64,000 nt of DNA from Diplonema japonicum. Its lineage: Eukaryota > Euglenozoa > Diplonemea > Diplonemida > Diplonemidae. Made by a program: the position numbers and the translations under genes. Every line of letters starts with the position of its first letter. The stretch's first letter is position 1. The notes below the pieces were generated by a model, which was not told the origin of the DNA, did not search any database, and saw only the letters and a list, made by a program, of their open reading frames with translations. The stretch is from NCBI GenBank assembly GCA_964019335.1, contig OZ025650.1:137001-201000 (forward strand). The letters run 5' to 3'. This document shows positions 30,428 to 40,227 of this stretch, one piece after another.

Positions 30428-31281
30428 CACTCCCTTGTTCGCCTGTGGATAATATTTTATTGATATTTGGAAAGGAACAAATATGAAATGAGCTGCTGGT
30501 TTTCGTCTTTTTTTTATATCCCCTTCTTCTCTGTAAGCTCTTCTACATGCTTCGTTCCGGTTTTTCTTTCCGTATCTTCTTCTTTTCTTTCGTTCCAGTC
30601 AAGGAAAGATTACTTTCTTTTAAAAAAAAATGAATGCAGGAGAGCAAAAAGAAAAAAGAGAAAAAGAGGTGGGGGGAAACTTGAAAAAAGAAAAAAGAAG
30701 AAAAAAAAACCAGCGTGTAGCTTCCCATAGATAACTTCATCTTTTTTTTTTTAATTATTTTTTATTTCACTCTTCGTCGTTTTCTTACTCACTGGGGGCC
30801 TCATAATTTAACGCCAAACGGCCACAATTTAACTAGTTAAATTATGAGATTTTGGAATTAAATTTAGAGTGAAAAAATGGGGGTTGTCGTGGAAAAAATG
30901 TACCCAACTTGAAAAATCTTTTTGGGGGTGGGATATTTTGACTATTTTTGGCCATCTGAGGCCATTCCGGCCCTTGAAAGTGGGAATAAGTGCTTTACTT
31001 CCCCTTAAAATGGGGGCCTGCGGCCCTCGTGCAAAAGAATTCGGGAACTCGAGTTAAATAATGACTCATTATGTGTTAGCAATAAATAGCTATTCCCTAC
31101 CCCCTTTCAGTTTTTTCCCCACCCCCCCCGTTCGCCTTTCCTTTTAAAATTGCAAAAAAAGGGGGGGGGGTCGGTGAGCGCAAAAGTGTCCTCCGTGCCG
31201 GCCCTTAAGGGGACATTTGTTCTTCTTTCTTCGCCCCTTTTTTTTTTCTTCGCATTTTTTTTTTTTTTTTTATAACGTCTT
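30428..31281. other. Intergenic spacer with a repeat-like unit
   Basis: 850 bases without a credible gene. The left part is homopolymer-rich. 30800-31071 is a distinct unit with inverted-repeat ends, listed separately. 31100-31280 has C, G and T runs around a GC-rich patch (GTGCCGGCCCTTAAGGGGAC). Confidence 0.6.
30800..31071. mobile_element. MITE-like unit with AT-rich inverted repeats
   Basis: CTCATAATTTAAC (30800) is inverted as GTTAAATTATGAG (30836-30848). Inside lies the perfect palindrome AATTTAACTAGTTAAATT (30826-30843). A third related copy, GAGTTAAATAATGACTCATTATG, closes the unit at 31051-31073. The interior has unusual phrasing (GGCCATCTGAGGCCATTCCGGCCC) and no credible ORF. The 31048-31071 end is similar to a motif at 27099-27121. 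Non-coding transposon origin is inferred. Confidence 0.4.
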
Positions 31282-32706
31282 TTAAACTAAACCTCGTTGA
31301 TCAGTGGCGTGTTTGTTGGTAAGTGTATCCTCTGGGTTGGAGGTGGCGATGGCGGAATTGATAGAAGTCTTCCATGTGTTGCATGTGTTTTCATCGTCAA
31401 AGCACAGGTATTTTGTCGGCATGAAAGGACCCGAGATCTCGAGGGTGTGAGGGTGGTCGGACATAGGAGTCTGCCAGCATTTTGTTTCCCTGAAAGGTAC
31501 TATCTCTAACCCAGCAAAAGTGGACTTCTCGGTCCTAATGCAGAGCCAGTTGAGATGCAGAGTAACGTACCGCCGCTTCCAATCTTTCGCGCCAAACCAG
31601 TTCCCCCCTGAGGCTGTGACGATGCTACCTGAGAGCGTGTGCGCGTGCTTGTCTTCAGGCAGCAAACCGGACTCGAACAACGGTAGTATAGGCCGTTTTA
31701 TTAAATCGACAATTTCGTTTTCCAATTCTGCGATTTGTGTGTAGTCGACGTTCTTCGCTGCACGCAGGGCAGCCGTCTCCAGCTGCTTCAACCAAACTTG
31801 GTACTCGTAGGTGTTGTTCACCTGCAAGGTGACTGCATAGTCAAACCGAATGTTCGATACGCGTATTGTCTTTTCACTATTGTTGCCCTGTTTTTTTTCT
31901 CTTTTTTTCTTTTTAAACTTATCGTTCCACACCTTCACTTCTGCATACAACAAGTCTCTTGTGCACCAATCGCTGCACAGAGCAGTGTCGCCGAAGTAAA
32001 ACTTCGACCCAATCACCATCCCCCACTGCTGTTTAGTCCTTGACATCCAATCGTGCGCCCTTAGCAATATCCATCCATTGTACATAATGTGTTCCGACAC
32101 CGTGGCGAGGTTCCACGACCCTTTCGTGCGCCTCTTCGCAGGAGACTGCTCCCGTGCAGTGGCCGCCTCTGCAACCGGTGCGTACGGGCGGAGGTCCTCT
32201 GCAGGGATCTTGTCCCATATCTCGCCGTCGTCGAATTGTATGGAGTACAACCCACCACCGCTACCCGGGACCACCTTGGCCGTGTCCCAGTGGACGATGT
32301 CGTCGATGACATACCGTACTTCCAACATCTGGCCGAGGCGGTAGCCTGACTTGTACACCACCTTCTCTTGCTTCTTGGCTTGCTTGAAGGCTTCCCCCGC
32401 GTACACTGTAACCAACTTTTTCAGCCGCCGAGTGAGATCGGCATTCTTCCCGCCTATTGTTTCTGCCGCTTCGGACATGGCATGGATCATCGCCTCCATG
32501 TCCTGCTTCTTCACAACTACTACATTCGGATCATTTGGTGGAGGCGGCAACGGTGGCGGCATATCGCCCATTGCCTCGGTGTCAGCTGCTTCAGAGTACT
32601 CCTCTGCCATGCCGAACTTGTAATCCTCCAGCATCACCGACTTGACCGACGCCGACATCCTTGACGACGACCTTCCATTTGATGACCTGCCGTCATCCGA
32701 TGTCAT
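31282..32706 (-). CDS. Tudor-like plus tandem PH-domain protein
   Basis: 474 residues; start ATGACATCGG in a GCCACC context, 6 nt after CACCACAG. Residues about 115-165 (LEVRYVIDDIVHWDTAKVV then LYSIQFDDGEIWDKIP) resemble a Tudor/SH3-like barrel. About 205-320 and 365-465 look like PH domains: NGWILLRAHDWMSRTKQQWG..FYFGDTALC and GSIVTASGGNWFGAKDWKRR..LHLNWLCI, each ending in a Trp-containing helix (YQVWLKQLETAA; CNTWKTSINSAI). PH domains bind phosphoinositides or proteins; the combination suggests a membrane or cytoskeletal adaptor. A Lys-rich insert in PH1 (31888-31932) has GT..CAG ends and a length divisible by three, so it may be an in-frame intron. Confidence 0.7.
   Translation of the reverse strand: MTSDDGRSSNGRSSSRMSASVKSVMLEDYKFGMAEEYSEAADTEAMGDMPPPLPPPPNDPNVVVVKKQDMEAMIHAMSEAAETIGGKNADLTRRLKKLVTVYAGEAFKQAKKQEKVVYKSGYRLGQMLEVRYVIDDIVHWDTAKVVPGSGGGLYSIQFDDGEIWDKIPAEDLRPYAPVAEAATAREQSPAKRRTKGSWNLATVSEHIMYNGWILLRAHDWMSRTKQQWGMVIGSKFYFGDTALCSDWCTRDLLYAEVKVWNDKFKKKKREKKQGNNSEKTIRVSNIRFDYAVTLQVNNTYEYQVWLKQLETAALRAAKNVDYTQIAELENEIVDLIKRPILPLFESGLLPEDKHAHTLSGSIVTASGGNWFGAKDWKRRYVTLHLNWLCIRTEKSTFAGLEIVPFRETKCWQTPMSDHPHTLEISGPFMPTKYLCFDDENTCNTWKTSINSAIATSNPEDTLTNKHATDQRGLV
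31888..31932 (-). other. Possible in-frame intron (45 nt)
   Basis: Starts GTGTGG and ends AAACAG; A-rich like confirmed introns here; encodes a Lys-rich loop if retained. Removal would join LLYAEVK to GNNSEKTIRV in PH domain 1. Frame is preserved either way, so sequence alone cannot decide. Confidence 0.35.
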
Positions 32707-32770
32707 GGTGGCCTGTGGTGCCGGGTTTTGTTCGTTGTGCTAAATCGCGGGGAAAAATAAAGTTAGAAAA

Positions 32771-34015
32771 TCAAAACAAGTCGTCAACGGCCACCCATGC
32801 TACATCCTCCTCTTCCCTCCATGGGTCTAGCAACCGAAATTCGTTCTCAGGTTCAATCTCCAACCCTAAATCTTCCTCCCAAGCCCAGTCCCCCCTTTTC
32901 ATGAGATCTAGTCCCTTCACCGCTTCGTCCCCGTCCGTCCCCACCACGGGTACAGATGAAGATAACGTCTTCTTTTTCGCTTTCCTCTTTGCTGTTTGTG
33001 GAACAGGCACCGCCCCACTGCCTGATGCAGCCCCGCTTTGGATTGTGTTCTTGTCGTGCAAGGCTACCCACGGAGGGACCGCCGCCCCTTTAAGGTTCTC
33101 GCGGTAGTACAATGGAGATAAGTGCACAGCAGGGCATTCCTCCCACAGGTCGCAAGAGGCATCGCTACAAAGCATTCTTGACGTCTGCCCCTTCGTCTGG
33201 AACACGTGGCGGCCTGCGACTTCAGCGGTTTTACCGTCGTAGCAGATGGCCACAAGAGGCAACGTGCTTGTCTTCAAGTACTTTGGGACACGTAGCTTGT
33301 TAGCGAAGTGTGCAAAGGGACATGTTATGGTGCAGGCTTCCTTCAACGGGCAGAGCTTCGTTTTACATGTCTCTTGAAGGACCTCAAGATTCGGGTGGAG
33401 AAACGTACAGTTCTCCCACTCGGGGCACTTCCCGTACAGGTAGAACTCGCAGCACACCCTAGCAGATGCGACTCCCCATTTCTGTGCGTACGAGAGCATC
33501 CTTGTGGGGAAGAAAGACATGCATGGGATGCCTCGGTTCTCCATAGTCCCAGGGAGGTGAACACAGATGGGTGCTGTGGTAGTGATCAGGGAATCGTAGT
33601 ACCTGAGGGGTGGAGTTAACTGTTCTAATGTGTGCGCAGAGTTGCATTTCGCTTTTTTACAGGCAGTCCCAACTTTGCACATTGTAGCACCCGGGTCCCT
33701 GTACCGTACGAGGGCCACTTTGCTTAAGTTATACACCTTTCCTTCGCTCTCAAATTTCGTAGGTATCTTTTGAAAAGTGCTTCGCACACTCTGCAACTCC
33801 CTCCGCTTAGCCACGTCCTGCAGGGTTTCTACCATCTCGTCAACCAGCTTGCTGTCGACCATCCCTTTGAACAGGCGCTGCATTGTTTTGTGCAGCTCTA
33901 CTGCCTCATGCTCGATGTTGCCCTCCGCTCTGAGATACCTCCCCGTCGCCTTTCGCATGGCTTCATAATCATCCTTCAGGAGGCTTTGAACCTTCTTGGA
34001 AATGTCATCGGCCAT
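32771..34015 (-). CDS. CCCH zinc-finger protein
   Basis: 414 residues from MADDISKKVQSLLKD; a CACTGCAG acceptor lies 1 nt before this ATG, so I prefer it to the in-frame ATG 21 nt upstream. Four CCCH-like clusters are visible: CKVGTACKKAKCNSAH (5-4-3 spacing), CEFYLYGKCPEWENCTFLH (7-5-3), CPLKEACTITCPFAH (5-3-3) and CSDASCDLWEECPAVH (4-5-3). The N-terminal 100 residues are helical; the C-terminus is acidic with Trp (GDWAWEEDLGLEIEPENE). Multiple CCCH fingers usually bind RNA. In lineages with polycistronic transcription such proteins commonly control mRNA fate, which would fit here, but no target is evident. Confidence 0.75.
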   Translation of the reverse strand: MADDISKKVQSLLKDDYEAMRKATGRYLRAEGNIEHEAVELHKTMQRLFKGMVDSKLVDEMVETLQDVAKRRELQSVRSTFQKIPTKFESEGKVYNLSKVALVRYRDPGATMCKVGTACKKAKCNSAHTLEQLTPPLRYYDSLITTTAPICVHLPGTMENRGIPCMSFFPTRMLSYAQKWGVASARVCCEFYLYGKCPEWENCTFLHPNLEVLQETCKTKLCPLKEACTITCPFAHFANKLRVPKYLKTSTLPLVAICYDGKTAEVAGRHVFQTKGQTSRMLCSDASCDLWEECPAVHLSPLYYRENLKGAAVPPWVALHDKNTIQSGAASGSGAVPVPQTAKRKAKKKTLSSSVPVVGTDGDEAVKGLDLMKRGDWAWEEDLGLEIEPENEFRLLDPWREEEDVAWVAVDDLF

Positions 34016-34084
34016 CCTGCAGTGATTGACTGACATGTCGCAGCTTTCAAGTGAATAAACAAATACAAGTACAAAAAAGGCAAA

Positions 34085-34969
34085 CTACTGGTAGCCTCTC
34101 TCCATAAGGGAGAGGTCTTTGGTGACGGCGTCTGGGACAGGGAGAGGGGTGGACCCGTGGACCATGTCGTGCCAGCGCTTAGATCCGTAGCGGATAGGGC
34201 CGCCTAGGGTGTGCTTAGGACCGACGATAACGAAGGGGTCAGTGAAGCGGGGGCCTGGCACAGCGACGAGGGAAGACGTAGGGGAGTGCGAGGCCTCGCG
34301 GTCACCATGCATGGTGGTGACCCTGCGGGTGTGAACCTCGGAAAGACTAAACTGCTTGGTGAATGGAGTCAAGTGGGTGGGGTCCCTTCTTACAAGGTCA
34401 TAAGCCTCCTTCACCCTACGAGTGTGTTGGTAAGGAGGCAGCTCGTCTAGTTCAGATACATAAGCTTTGAAGGCAGGGTTCGCAGAGAATTCGGTTGTGT
34501 CGGTGGAAGCTAGAAGTGCTTCGCGTTGGGACTGAAGCTCACGAGTAACCTCATCCCGCTCCACACGGTACCTGGTGTCCACCCTTGCCTGGAAGTGGCT
34601 GCTGCGTTGTTTCGCCACTGCCTTGGAACTGTCGTCCTCAGCAAGGCTCCTCAGCAGCCCATCAACATCGACAACCTCAACCTCTTTACCATGTATCTTC
34701 CCCTTGCTCACCACGACATCGCCTATCTTCTCCGTTGTCCTCTTGAACCCGACCTTCCGTGCAGGGGTTGCCTTCTTCTCCCGTGCCCCCTCTCTTAATA
34801 ACTTTGCTATCTTCACCCTTACTTCTAACCCTTCCTGTCGCAGTACTTCTTTTCGGTCCACTGGAGCGTCTTCTACTTCATTCACAAGTTCTTCTATGTT
34901 GTCTCCTTCCGAAGCGTCGATGTTGCTACGGAGGTCCCTGAGCTTCACGTTGAGCACTTCATGTTGCAT
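34085..34969 (-). CDS. Conserved-looking hypothetical protein
   Basis: 294 residues; no family recognised. The N-terminal half is charged and helical (LVNEVEDAPVDRKEVLRQEG, LRSLAEDDSSKAVAKQR). The C-terminal half is Pro/Thr/His-rich with ordered-looking motifs (FTKQFSLSEVHTRRVTTMHG, RFTDPFVIVGPKHTLGGPIR, SKRWHDMVHGSTPLPVPDA). No membrane segment or catalytic motif. It ends only 69 bases before the start of the CCCH gene, in a pyrimidine-rich spacer that supplies the AG acceptors of that gene. Confidence 0.65.
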   Translation of the reverse strand: MQHEVLNVKLRDLRSNIDASEGDNIEELVNEVEDAPVDRKEVLRQEGLEVRVKIAKLLREGAREKKATPARKVGFKRTTEKIGDVVVSKGKIHGKEVEVVDVDGLLRSLAEDDSSKAVAKQRSSHFQARVDTRYRVERDEVTRELQSQREALLASTDTTEFSANPAFKAYVSELDELPPYQHTRRVKEAYDLVRRDPTHLTPFTKQFSLSEVHTRRVTTMHGDREASHSPTSSLVAVPGPRFTDPFVIVGPKHTLGGPIRYGSKRWHDMVHGSTPLPVPDAVTKDLSLMERGYQ

Positions 34970-35336
34970 GTGTTTTTCTCCTTGATGCGCGGGAATTGTA
35001 AACGAGAAATAAAAAAAACCATATAACTTTTTTTAAAAATTAATAGAGTTTTTTTTTTTTTGAGGGGGGAGGGAAAAACACAAAGAAGAATAGTGTGGAG
35101 ACAAATGAAAGAAAGAAGTAGGGGAAGGAGAGAAAAAAAGGCAAACAATATGAGGGTGCTCGCGTCACGCAAGCCTCTAAGGAACGTTTTTATACTTCTG
35201 TATAGCAAGAACGACAGGCGTGACTTACGGTACTTGAACTTTCTTTTTTGACAAAAACAAAGGAGGGGTATCAACAAAAAAATAAAAAAAAAAGCTTACA
35301 AAAGAAAACAACAAAAATCTATTTCAAGAAACCGCC
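34970..35336. other. Intergenic spacer with an isolated intron-like unit
   Basis: 367 bases, mostly A/T runs. On the minus strand GTAAGT at 35228 and CTATACAG ending at 35198 delimit a 31-nt intron-like segment between two short normal-composition pieces (AGTACC and AAGTATAAAAACGTTCC). It may be a 5'-leader intron of the gene starting at 34969; no ORF crosses it. Confidence 0.4.
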
Positions 35337-36827
35337 TCATTCAGGGACGTACTGATTGCCGTAGGTGAGGGTGGAGTTGTCGACGGGCGGTGTTGAGGTG
35401 CGGGGTGTGGTGGGGCCACGAGAGTTGCCTACAAGGGCGAGAAGGCCGTGGGGCACGGGGGCGGCTGGTCTTTCTTGAACTTCTTTCTTTTCCTGCTGCG
35501 GCCTGTACGTTGATGGGGATGAGGTGCGCTGCTGCTGTTGCTCAGAGAAAGTGGTGACGGTGGGCTGCGGCTTGCCGTTCTCATCCCTCACAGGACGCTC
35601 GGCTTGGGACACCTTCGACCCCGGTGCAGACGGCGACGGTGCTCGGGTGGGCCGTTTAGCCAGCCCACCTCCTTTCCACGGCATGCCATGCTGTACAGGT
35701 GCAGGATGGTCCGATGTAGTAGTTCCCCTTTTCTTCTTTTCATTCCACATTTTCCATGCTTCCTCTCCCTTTGGCGCCTCTCTCACAATGATCCTGCTGT
35801 TCGGCCTTGTTGGCTGGCTCTGCGCAGGCGACGATGTCCTTGATGGCACGCCCATCCGCTCCACGCGTCTCTCCCTCGTTGCAGGCGACCCTGTGCGATC
35901 CGGAGCAGAAGGGCTGTTGCTCCTTGCAGCAAGCTGCACGCGCAACCTTTTCACCTCCGCCTTCGTCTGGAACACCAACGTCGTCAACCTATCAACACAT
36001 TTGATCGCCTCAGGTGGCAGCGTCTCAAGCGTCACCTCCGATAGGATCGCCTCCACTTCCTGATCCGACGGAGACTTCTGCTGCCTAGCAGCGGCATCCA
36101 CCTTCGCTAGCAGCTCTTTAAACTGCCGCGTCTTCTCATTCTGGTAAGACTCCATTGTCTTCTTCTCATTCGCTTGCTTCTCGAGCACCAACCGCATCTT
36201 TGCTATCATAGACTCCTTCTCGCGCAGCTTGACGGCCATGTTGCGCTGCGTAACTTCGTTCACGTCGTGTTGTCTGTTGCTGTGCTTCAGATCTTCCACC
36301 TGCGCCATGAGCTGTGCAAGCTTCTGGTCCTTCTCGTTCAGGGTTGCCGCCTGCTTTGCTTGTTTTTCCCGCAGCTTCACGAGGTTTGCCTCATGGCGGT
36401 GCTGAGCGGCAAGCACTGCAGCAGTTGCCTCGCCCTGCGACAGGCGGAGAGATTCCACCTGAGTTTGAAGTGCTGTGTTCCTTGCTTTGAGTGCGTCGAT
36501 GTCGTCCACATCGTGGGGTGTGACAGGCTGCGTGGTGTGGATAGACGGCTGCATCGCGTGGACAGGGGTGCACACGGCTGCTGCTGTCTGGCTGTTGGGT
36601 TGCGAATAGCCCAGCTTCACGGGTTGCTTCTGTTCCTTGGGAATAGATCTTGCCCTTGTCCCCGCATCCCCTGCGTAGAAGTCGTTCTCACTGCTGCTTG
36701 TGCATGCATCTCGTGCAGCAGCTATCCTTGCCTCCACTGCCTGCTCTGGTGTCATGTAGTTGTACGACATCCCCCCGTCTAGGGTCGACACCTCTGCCTC
36801 ACTTGGCTCCTGACCGTCATCCATCAT
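35337..36827 (-). CDS. Coiled-coil protein with basic Ser/Pro-rich tail
   Basis: 496 residues; starts MMDDGQEPSEAEVS after CTCGCAG and CAAACAG acceptors. Residues about 105-240 form a coiled coil (VDDIDALKARNTALQTQVES, ATLNEKDQKLAQLMAQVEDL, MIAKMRLVLEKQANEKKTM). A second short helix follows (CVDRLTTLVFQTKAEVKRLR). The remaining 200 residues are Arg/Ser/Pro-rich with SPAxxR and RTSSP motifs, probably disordered and phosphorylated. The pattern is common in basal-body and microtubule-associated proteins, but no specific family is identifiable. No introns needed. Confidence 0.65.
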   Translation of the reverse strand: MMDDGQEPSEAEVSTLDGGMSYNYMTPEQAVEARIAAARDACTSSSENDFYAGDAGTRARSIPKEQKQPVKLGYSQPNSQTAAAVCTPVHAMQPSIHTTQPVTPHDVDDIDALKARNTALQTQVESLRLSQGEATAAVLAAQHRHEANLVKLREKQAKQAATLNEKDQKLAQLMAQVEDLKHSNRQHDVNEVTQRNMAVKLREKESMIAKMRLVLEKQANEKKTMESYQNEKTRQFKELLAKVDAAARQQKSPSDQEVEAILSEVTLETLPPEAIKCVDRLTTLVFQTKAEVKRLRVQLAARSNSPSAPDRTGSPATRERRVERMGVPSRTSSPAQSQPTRPNSRIIVREAPKGEEAWKMWNEKKKRGTTTSDHPAPVQHGMPWKGGGLAKRPTRAPSPSAPGSKVSQAERPVRDENGKPQPTVTTFSEQQQQRTSSPSTYRPQQEKKEVQERPAAPVPHGLLALVGNSRGPTTPRTSTPPVDNSTLTYGNQYVPE

Positions 36828-36953
36828 GCCTGTTTGCCTCCTGCGAGTAAGGTGTAAAAAAATAAACGGGGAAGAGAGAAAAAAAAACTAGACATCTCAG
36901 GCTTTGCGTTCACCGCCAGCCTCTGGTCTCGAAGTTCAACGGACACCACCTTC

Positions 36954-38772
36954 TTATGTTTCATCACCCAGTTTGAAGTAGTGATTCACAAACCGGCTCA
37001 TCTTCTTCCTCTCCAGCGACCCAGGCAGCTCCATGGCGCCCTGTATTTTTTTTTCTTTTTTGATAATCTTGCGCTGCCACACCTCATGCGCCATCAAGAA
37101 GTCCTCCCAAGAGGATCGGTATTCTCTGCAGCTCTCAGGGGTGAGCCTCCCATCGATATCTTTACCAAACCCTTCCTGTCAAGGTGTGGAGCTTTACTAT
37201 TATTCTTTGTACCTTTTTCCAGTTCCTCCATTCCAAGTCTCTCTGCACAGAAGGGGTCATCCCATAGAGGAACGACCTCGTTAACCGCTTTGACCCATAC
37301 ATCGCACCACCTAGAGGGCTGAGAGGAAGGACTCAACGATACAAGTACGAAATAAAAATTAGAGAGCTTCAGCCCTCGCTTTTTTTTTTTTTTTTTTTTT
37401 TTGAACACTAGGGAAAAAAATAGAGAAATCACGAAAGCCTTGGCTTGTTCGTGAACCCCATGAACTTTCCACCAACCTGTAAAAAATATTATTGAATTCC
37501 CTGCCACCGTTTTTTGTCCATACGTCTCTGATCGACCCAGCATCTCCGTCACCGGAGCCCTTCGCTTCTCTCCAGTTTTTCCGGCGCACGACTCTTGCGA
37601 GGATGACAGTGATGTCGTCGGGTTTGCCACCTTTTTTATTATTGTGTTTATTGTATCCTCTTCATACCTTGCGCCTCCTCGACAGTCGACACGCCATGCT
37701 CAAGCAGTGCGTAGGAGAAGGGGGTCATGAAGGTCTTGGACTTTGCGTTGACGGTAGCTGCTTGGACCATGTCGTTCACAACGTCCTTGGCGTAGAGACG
37801 GCATTTGGTGTTTCTCTTCCACTTTCCCCACGGTGTGAAGTAGTTCCCGTAGTCGCCGGTTGTGTTGAGGACGAGGTCGCACTGCTGCGAGAGCTCGGAG
37901 TTGGGAACGTTGTCGAAAAGCCCGTCTGTGCCCAGCAGGACGATGTCGTCCTCTACGAGGGGCACGCGGTCCTGGAAGGACTTGGACGGAGGGTCGGAGA
38001 TGACATCAGCGTGCTTCGCCTTCCTTGGAAGGATCGCCAACTGGTACGGTGCGTTGAAACGATGCTGCAGCTCCGTCGCACGGTACACAATCCTGTTCTG
38101 CCGCCACACAAGGAGGCCCGAGTCGCCGAGGTTCGCAACGTTAAGCACAGCCTTGGCCTTGCCTGCAGAAGCATTTGAATTATCTTGCGAATCTATGGAT
38201 GCGATCAATGCCGTTGTGGACCCCCCGCGGACCTTGCCACTCTCGACGACCGCGTTGAAGGACCTTTCCATGATCTCCAGGGGGTTCATCAGGTCGCGGT
38301 TTTCCTCTGAAAGCTTTTTACCTTCCTCCATCAAGGAGTTGGAGATTTCAGAGGGGTCGATGTTCGTGGACCTCCACCCACCGACGCCGTCTGCGATGCC
38401 CACAACACGCCTGTTGTTCGACACGAAGAAGCTGTCCTCCCCGCAGTCTAGTCCTATCCAGCCGGTGCGCTTCCTCCAAGCGTGTCGTCGGTTCGTTTGC
38501 TGCACACCATGGGCGTCCGCTACGTAGTCGTCCTTTGACCTTGCGTACTTTGTCTTTGATACACATGAGGCCCAGGATTCTAGCACCAAGTCGTCAGGGT
38601 GCCCTTCTTCATCTGGGTTTATTCCCCTCGGCTTGTCCTCCCCCCTTACACCTGACTCGAATGCGCTCGGCTCGTTCGCCGACGTCGAGAATTTCTTTGC
38701 CATTGAAAGTCCCTCCCACAACGTGGCCAACACACCCTTCGGCCGGGGTTCATCTAGTACCGCTGCTAACAT
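36954..38772 (-). CDS. PTC7/PPTC7-type PP2C phosphatase with novel C-terminal extension
   Basis: Predicted 523 residues over five exons. The catalytic domain has GLDCGEDSFF, VVGIADGVGGW (metal-binding Asp), ANLGDSGLLVWR, VLLGTDGLFDN and, only after a 37-nt intron, GGKPDDITVILARVV, which is where PTC7 proteins normally end. That join makes the intron secure. PTC7 phosphatases are Mn/Mg-dependent Ser/Thr phosphatases, mostly mitochondrial; the N-terminus (MAKKFSTSANE) could be part of a presequence. Downstream frames continue through three more plausible introns (37477-37523, 37311-37432, 37172-37212) to a TAA at 36954, adding about 140 residues (WCDVWVKAVNEVVPLWDDP, RSSWEDFLMAHEVWQRK). These could instead be a separate small gene starting at MGFTNKPRL. 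Confidence 0.75.
37631..37667 (-). other. 37-nt intron in the PTC7-type gene
   Basis: Donor GTATGA, acceptor AAAAAG. Joins VEEAQ to GGKPDDITVIL, the conserved last motif of PTC7 phosphatases. Reading through gives a stop within 6 codons. Confidence 0.85.
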
Positions 38773-39016
38773 TTTCTTTTTTTTTTTACACTTTTTTTTT
38801 GTTTTTTTTTTTTTTTAAATTCTACTTGCTCTCCCACATTGAAAACGTTATTAAAAAAAAAAAAAAAAAAAAAAGAAAGAAACGGGGGAACGGGCGGGGG
38901 GAACACTATTTCTTTCTTTTTTTTAAAAAAGAAAAAATAAAAAAAAAAAATATTTCGCAAAAAAAAAAAAAGCAAACATCTCTTCTATTTCTTTGTAATC
39001 AATCACCCCTACTCCC

Positions 39017-39403
39017 CTACTTCTTCTCCTTAACCTCCACGAGATTCTCCACCCCGCCCGTTTTAATACCTTTTATATCGTTCAGGCTCAGAGGGTCGAT
39101 GAGGGTGGCACCCTCAAGGGTTAGTGTATGTTCGGCGTAGGACAAGTTGTGGTTGTCGTCCAGCCAGACCTTCAGGAACTGCACTGTCTGCCCGTGGGGG
39201 AAGGAGGAGGAAACCGTCTCGCCATTGGGAAGGATAAATTTTACAAGGACACTATCACCCGCTAGCATTTTCTCGCTTTCTTCCAAGTCTTGGAATCTAT
39301 CTTGGCCCTCAAACTGTGTCATGTCCATTCCCCCTTCCGCCTTCTCCTGCACAGGGGGGTCCCAGTTGGAGCTTGTCGAACTCGTGTCACTGCCAGAATC
39401 CAT
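39017..39403 (-). CDS. Small ubiquitin-like domain protein
   Basis: 128 residues from MDSGSDTSSTSSNWD; codons upstream of this ATG are low-complexity leader. The first 45 residues are acidic and Ser-rich. The rest (VLVKFILPNGETVSSSFPHG, QTVQFLKVWLDDNH, LSYAEHTLTLEGATLIDPLS, ENLVEVKEKK) has the beta-grasp pattern of ubiquitin-like domains, including the turn before the central helix. There is no C-terminal Gly-Gly, so it is not a conjugated modifier. The closest style is Ubl domains in ciliary IQUB-like proteins, but I cannot assign a family. Confidence 0.6.
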   Translation of the reverse strand: MDSGSDTSSTSSNWDPPVQEKAEGGMDMTQFEGQDRFQDLEESEKMLAGDSVLVKFILPNGETVSSSFPHGQTVQFLKVWLDDNHNLSYAEHTLTLEGATLIDPLSLNDIKGIKTGGVENLVEVKEKK

Positions 39404-40227
39404 ATTCCCCCTTTTCTTTTTCCTCTTTTCTTCTTTCGTGTACCACTTCCAAAATAGTTGTAATAATATAAAGGACAATAAAAAAAAAAACCGACTTTGC
39501 CAGAGATATCTGCGGGCTACAAAAAAGAAAAAAAAAAGGAGGGGAAAACGGAAAAGGGCGCAGGAAAAAAAAGACGGGGCAGACGGAGGGAGTAAGGGGG
39601 AAAAAAAAAAGAAAAAAAGCAAAATGAAATACCGCCGGAGAATGGAAAAAGAGAGAGAAAGGGGGAAAAGAATAGGAGGTGATAGAGGGCATAAGATTCG
39701 TACTTGCTCCTTTAAAAAAAAGGGGGGGAAAAGATGGGGAGAAAATTTGATGGGCATCATATAAATGATAAGAAAGCTGCGAGGCAACGGGAATTGCACT
39801 GGGCACCATACGGCTCCCTATTACCCGCAACGAAAAAAAAAAAAAATGGAGGACAGAAAAAACCGAAGGAAAATAAAGAAAATAAAGAAAAACTACACTT
39901 TCCAAAAACTCCTTCCTTTTACAATTTTCGTCTTCTCCTTTTTCTTCTCTCCCCCTCAACGTCTGCCCCCCCCCCCCCCCCCCCCCCGTCATTTTTTTAA
40001 CTCTCCCAATCCCTCTCCACCCCTTAAACAAAAAAAATACACCTTCATCCCCGCCCCAGTACCGTAGAATACAAAACAAACACAATTCCCTTGTAATCCA
40101 AACGTTTCTTTTTTACCCCCTTTTTTTCCCCTTTTCTTTTCATCATTACAGGGATGCAACAGGCATACTAGTATGTACACTATGTAAAAGAGGGGAAAAG
40201 AGGTACCGCACGTACCCCACGTTCTGC
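39404..40227. other. Homopolymer-rich spacer
   Basis: Over 800 bases between the ubiquitin-like gene and fumarase. Contains A, G and T runs and a C run of 22 at 39966-39987. One short normal-composition island (39765-39830) could be a leader exon; no gene is recognisable. Confidence 0.55.
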
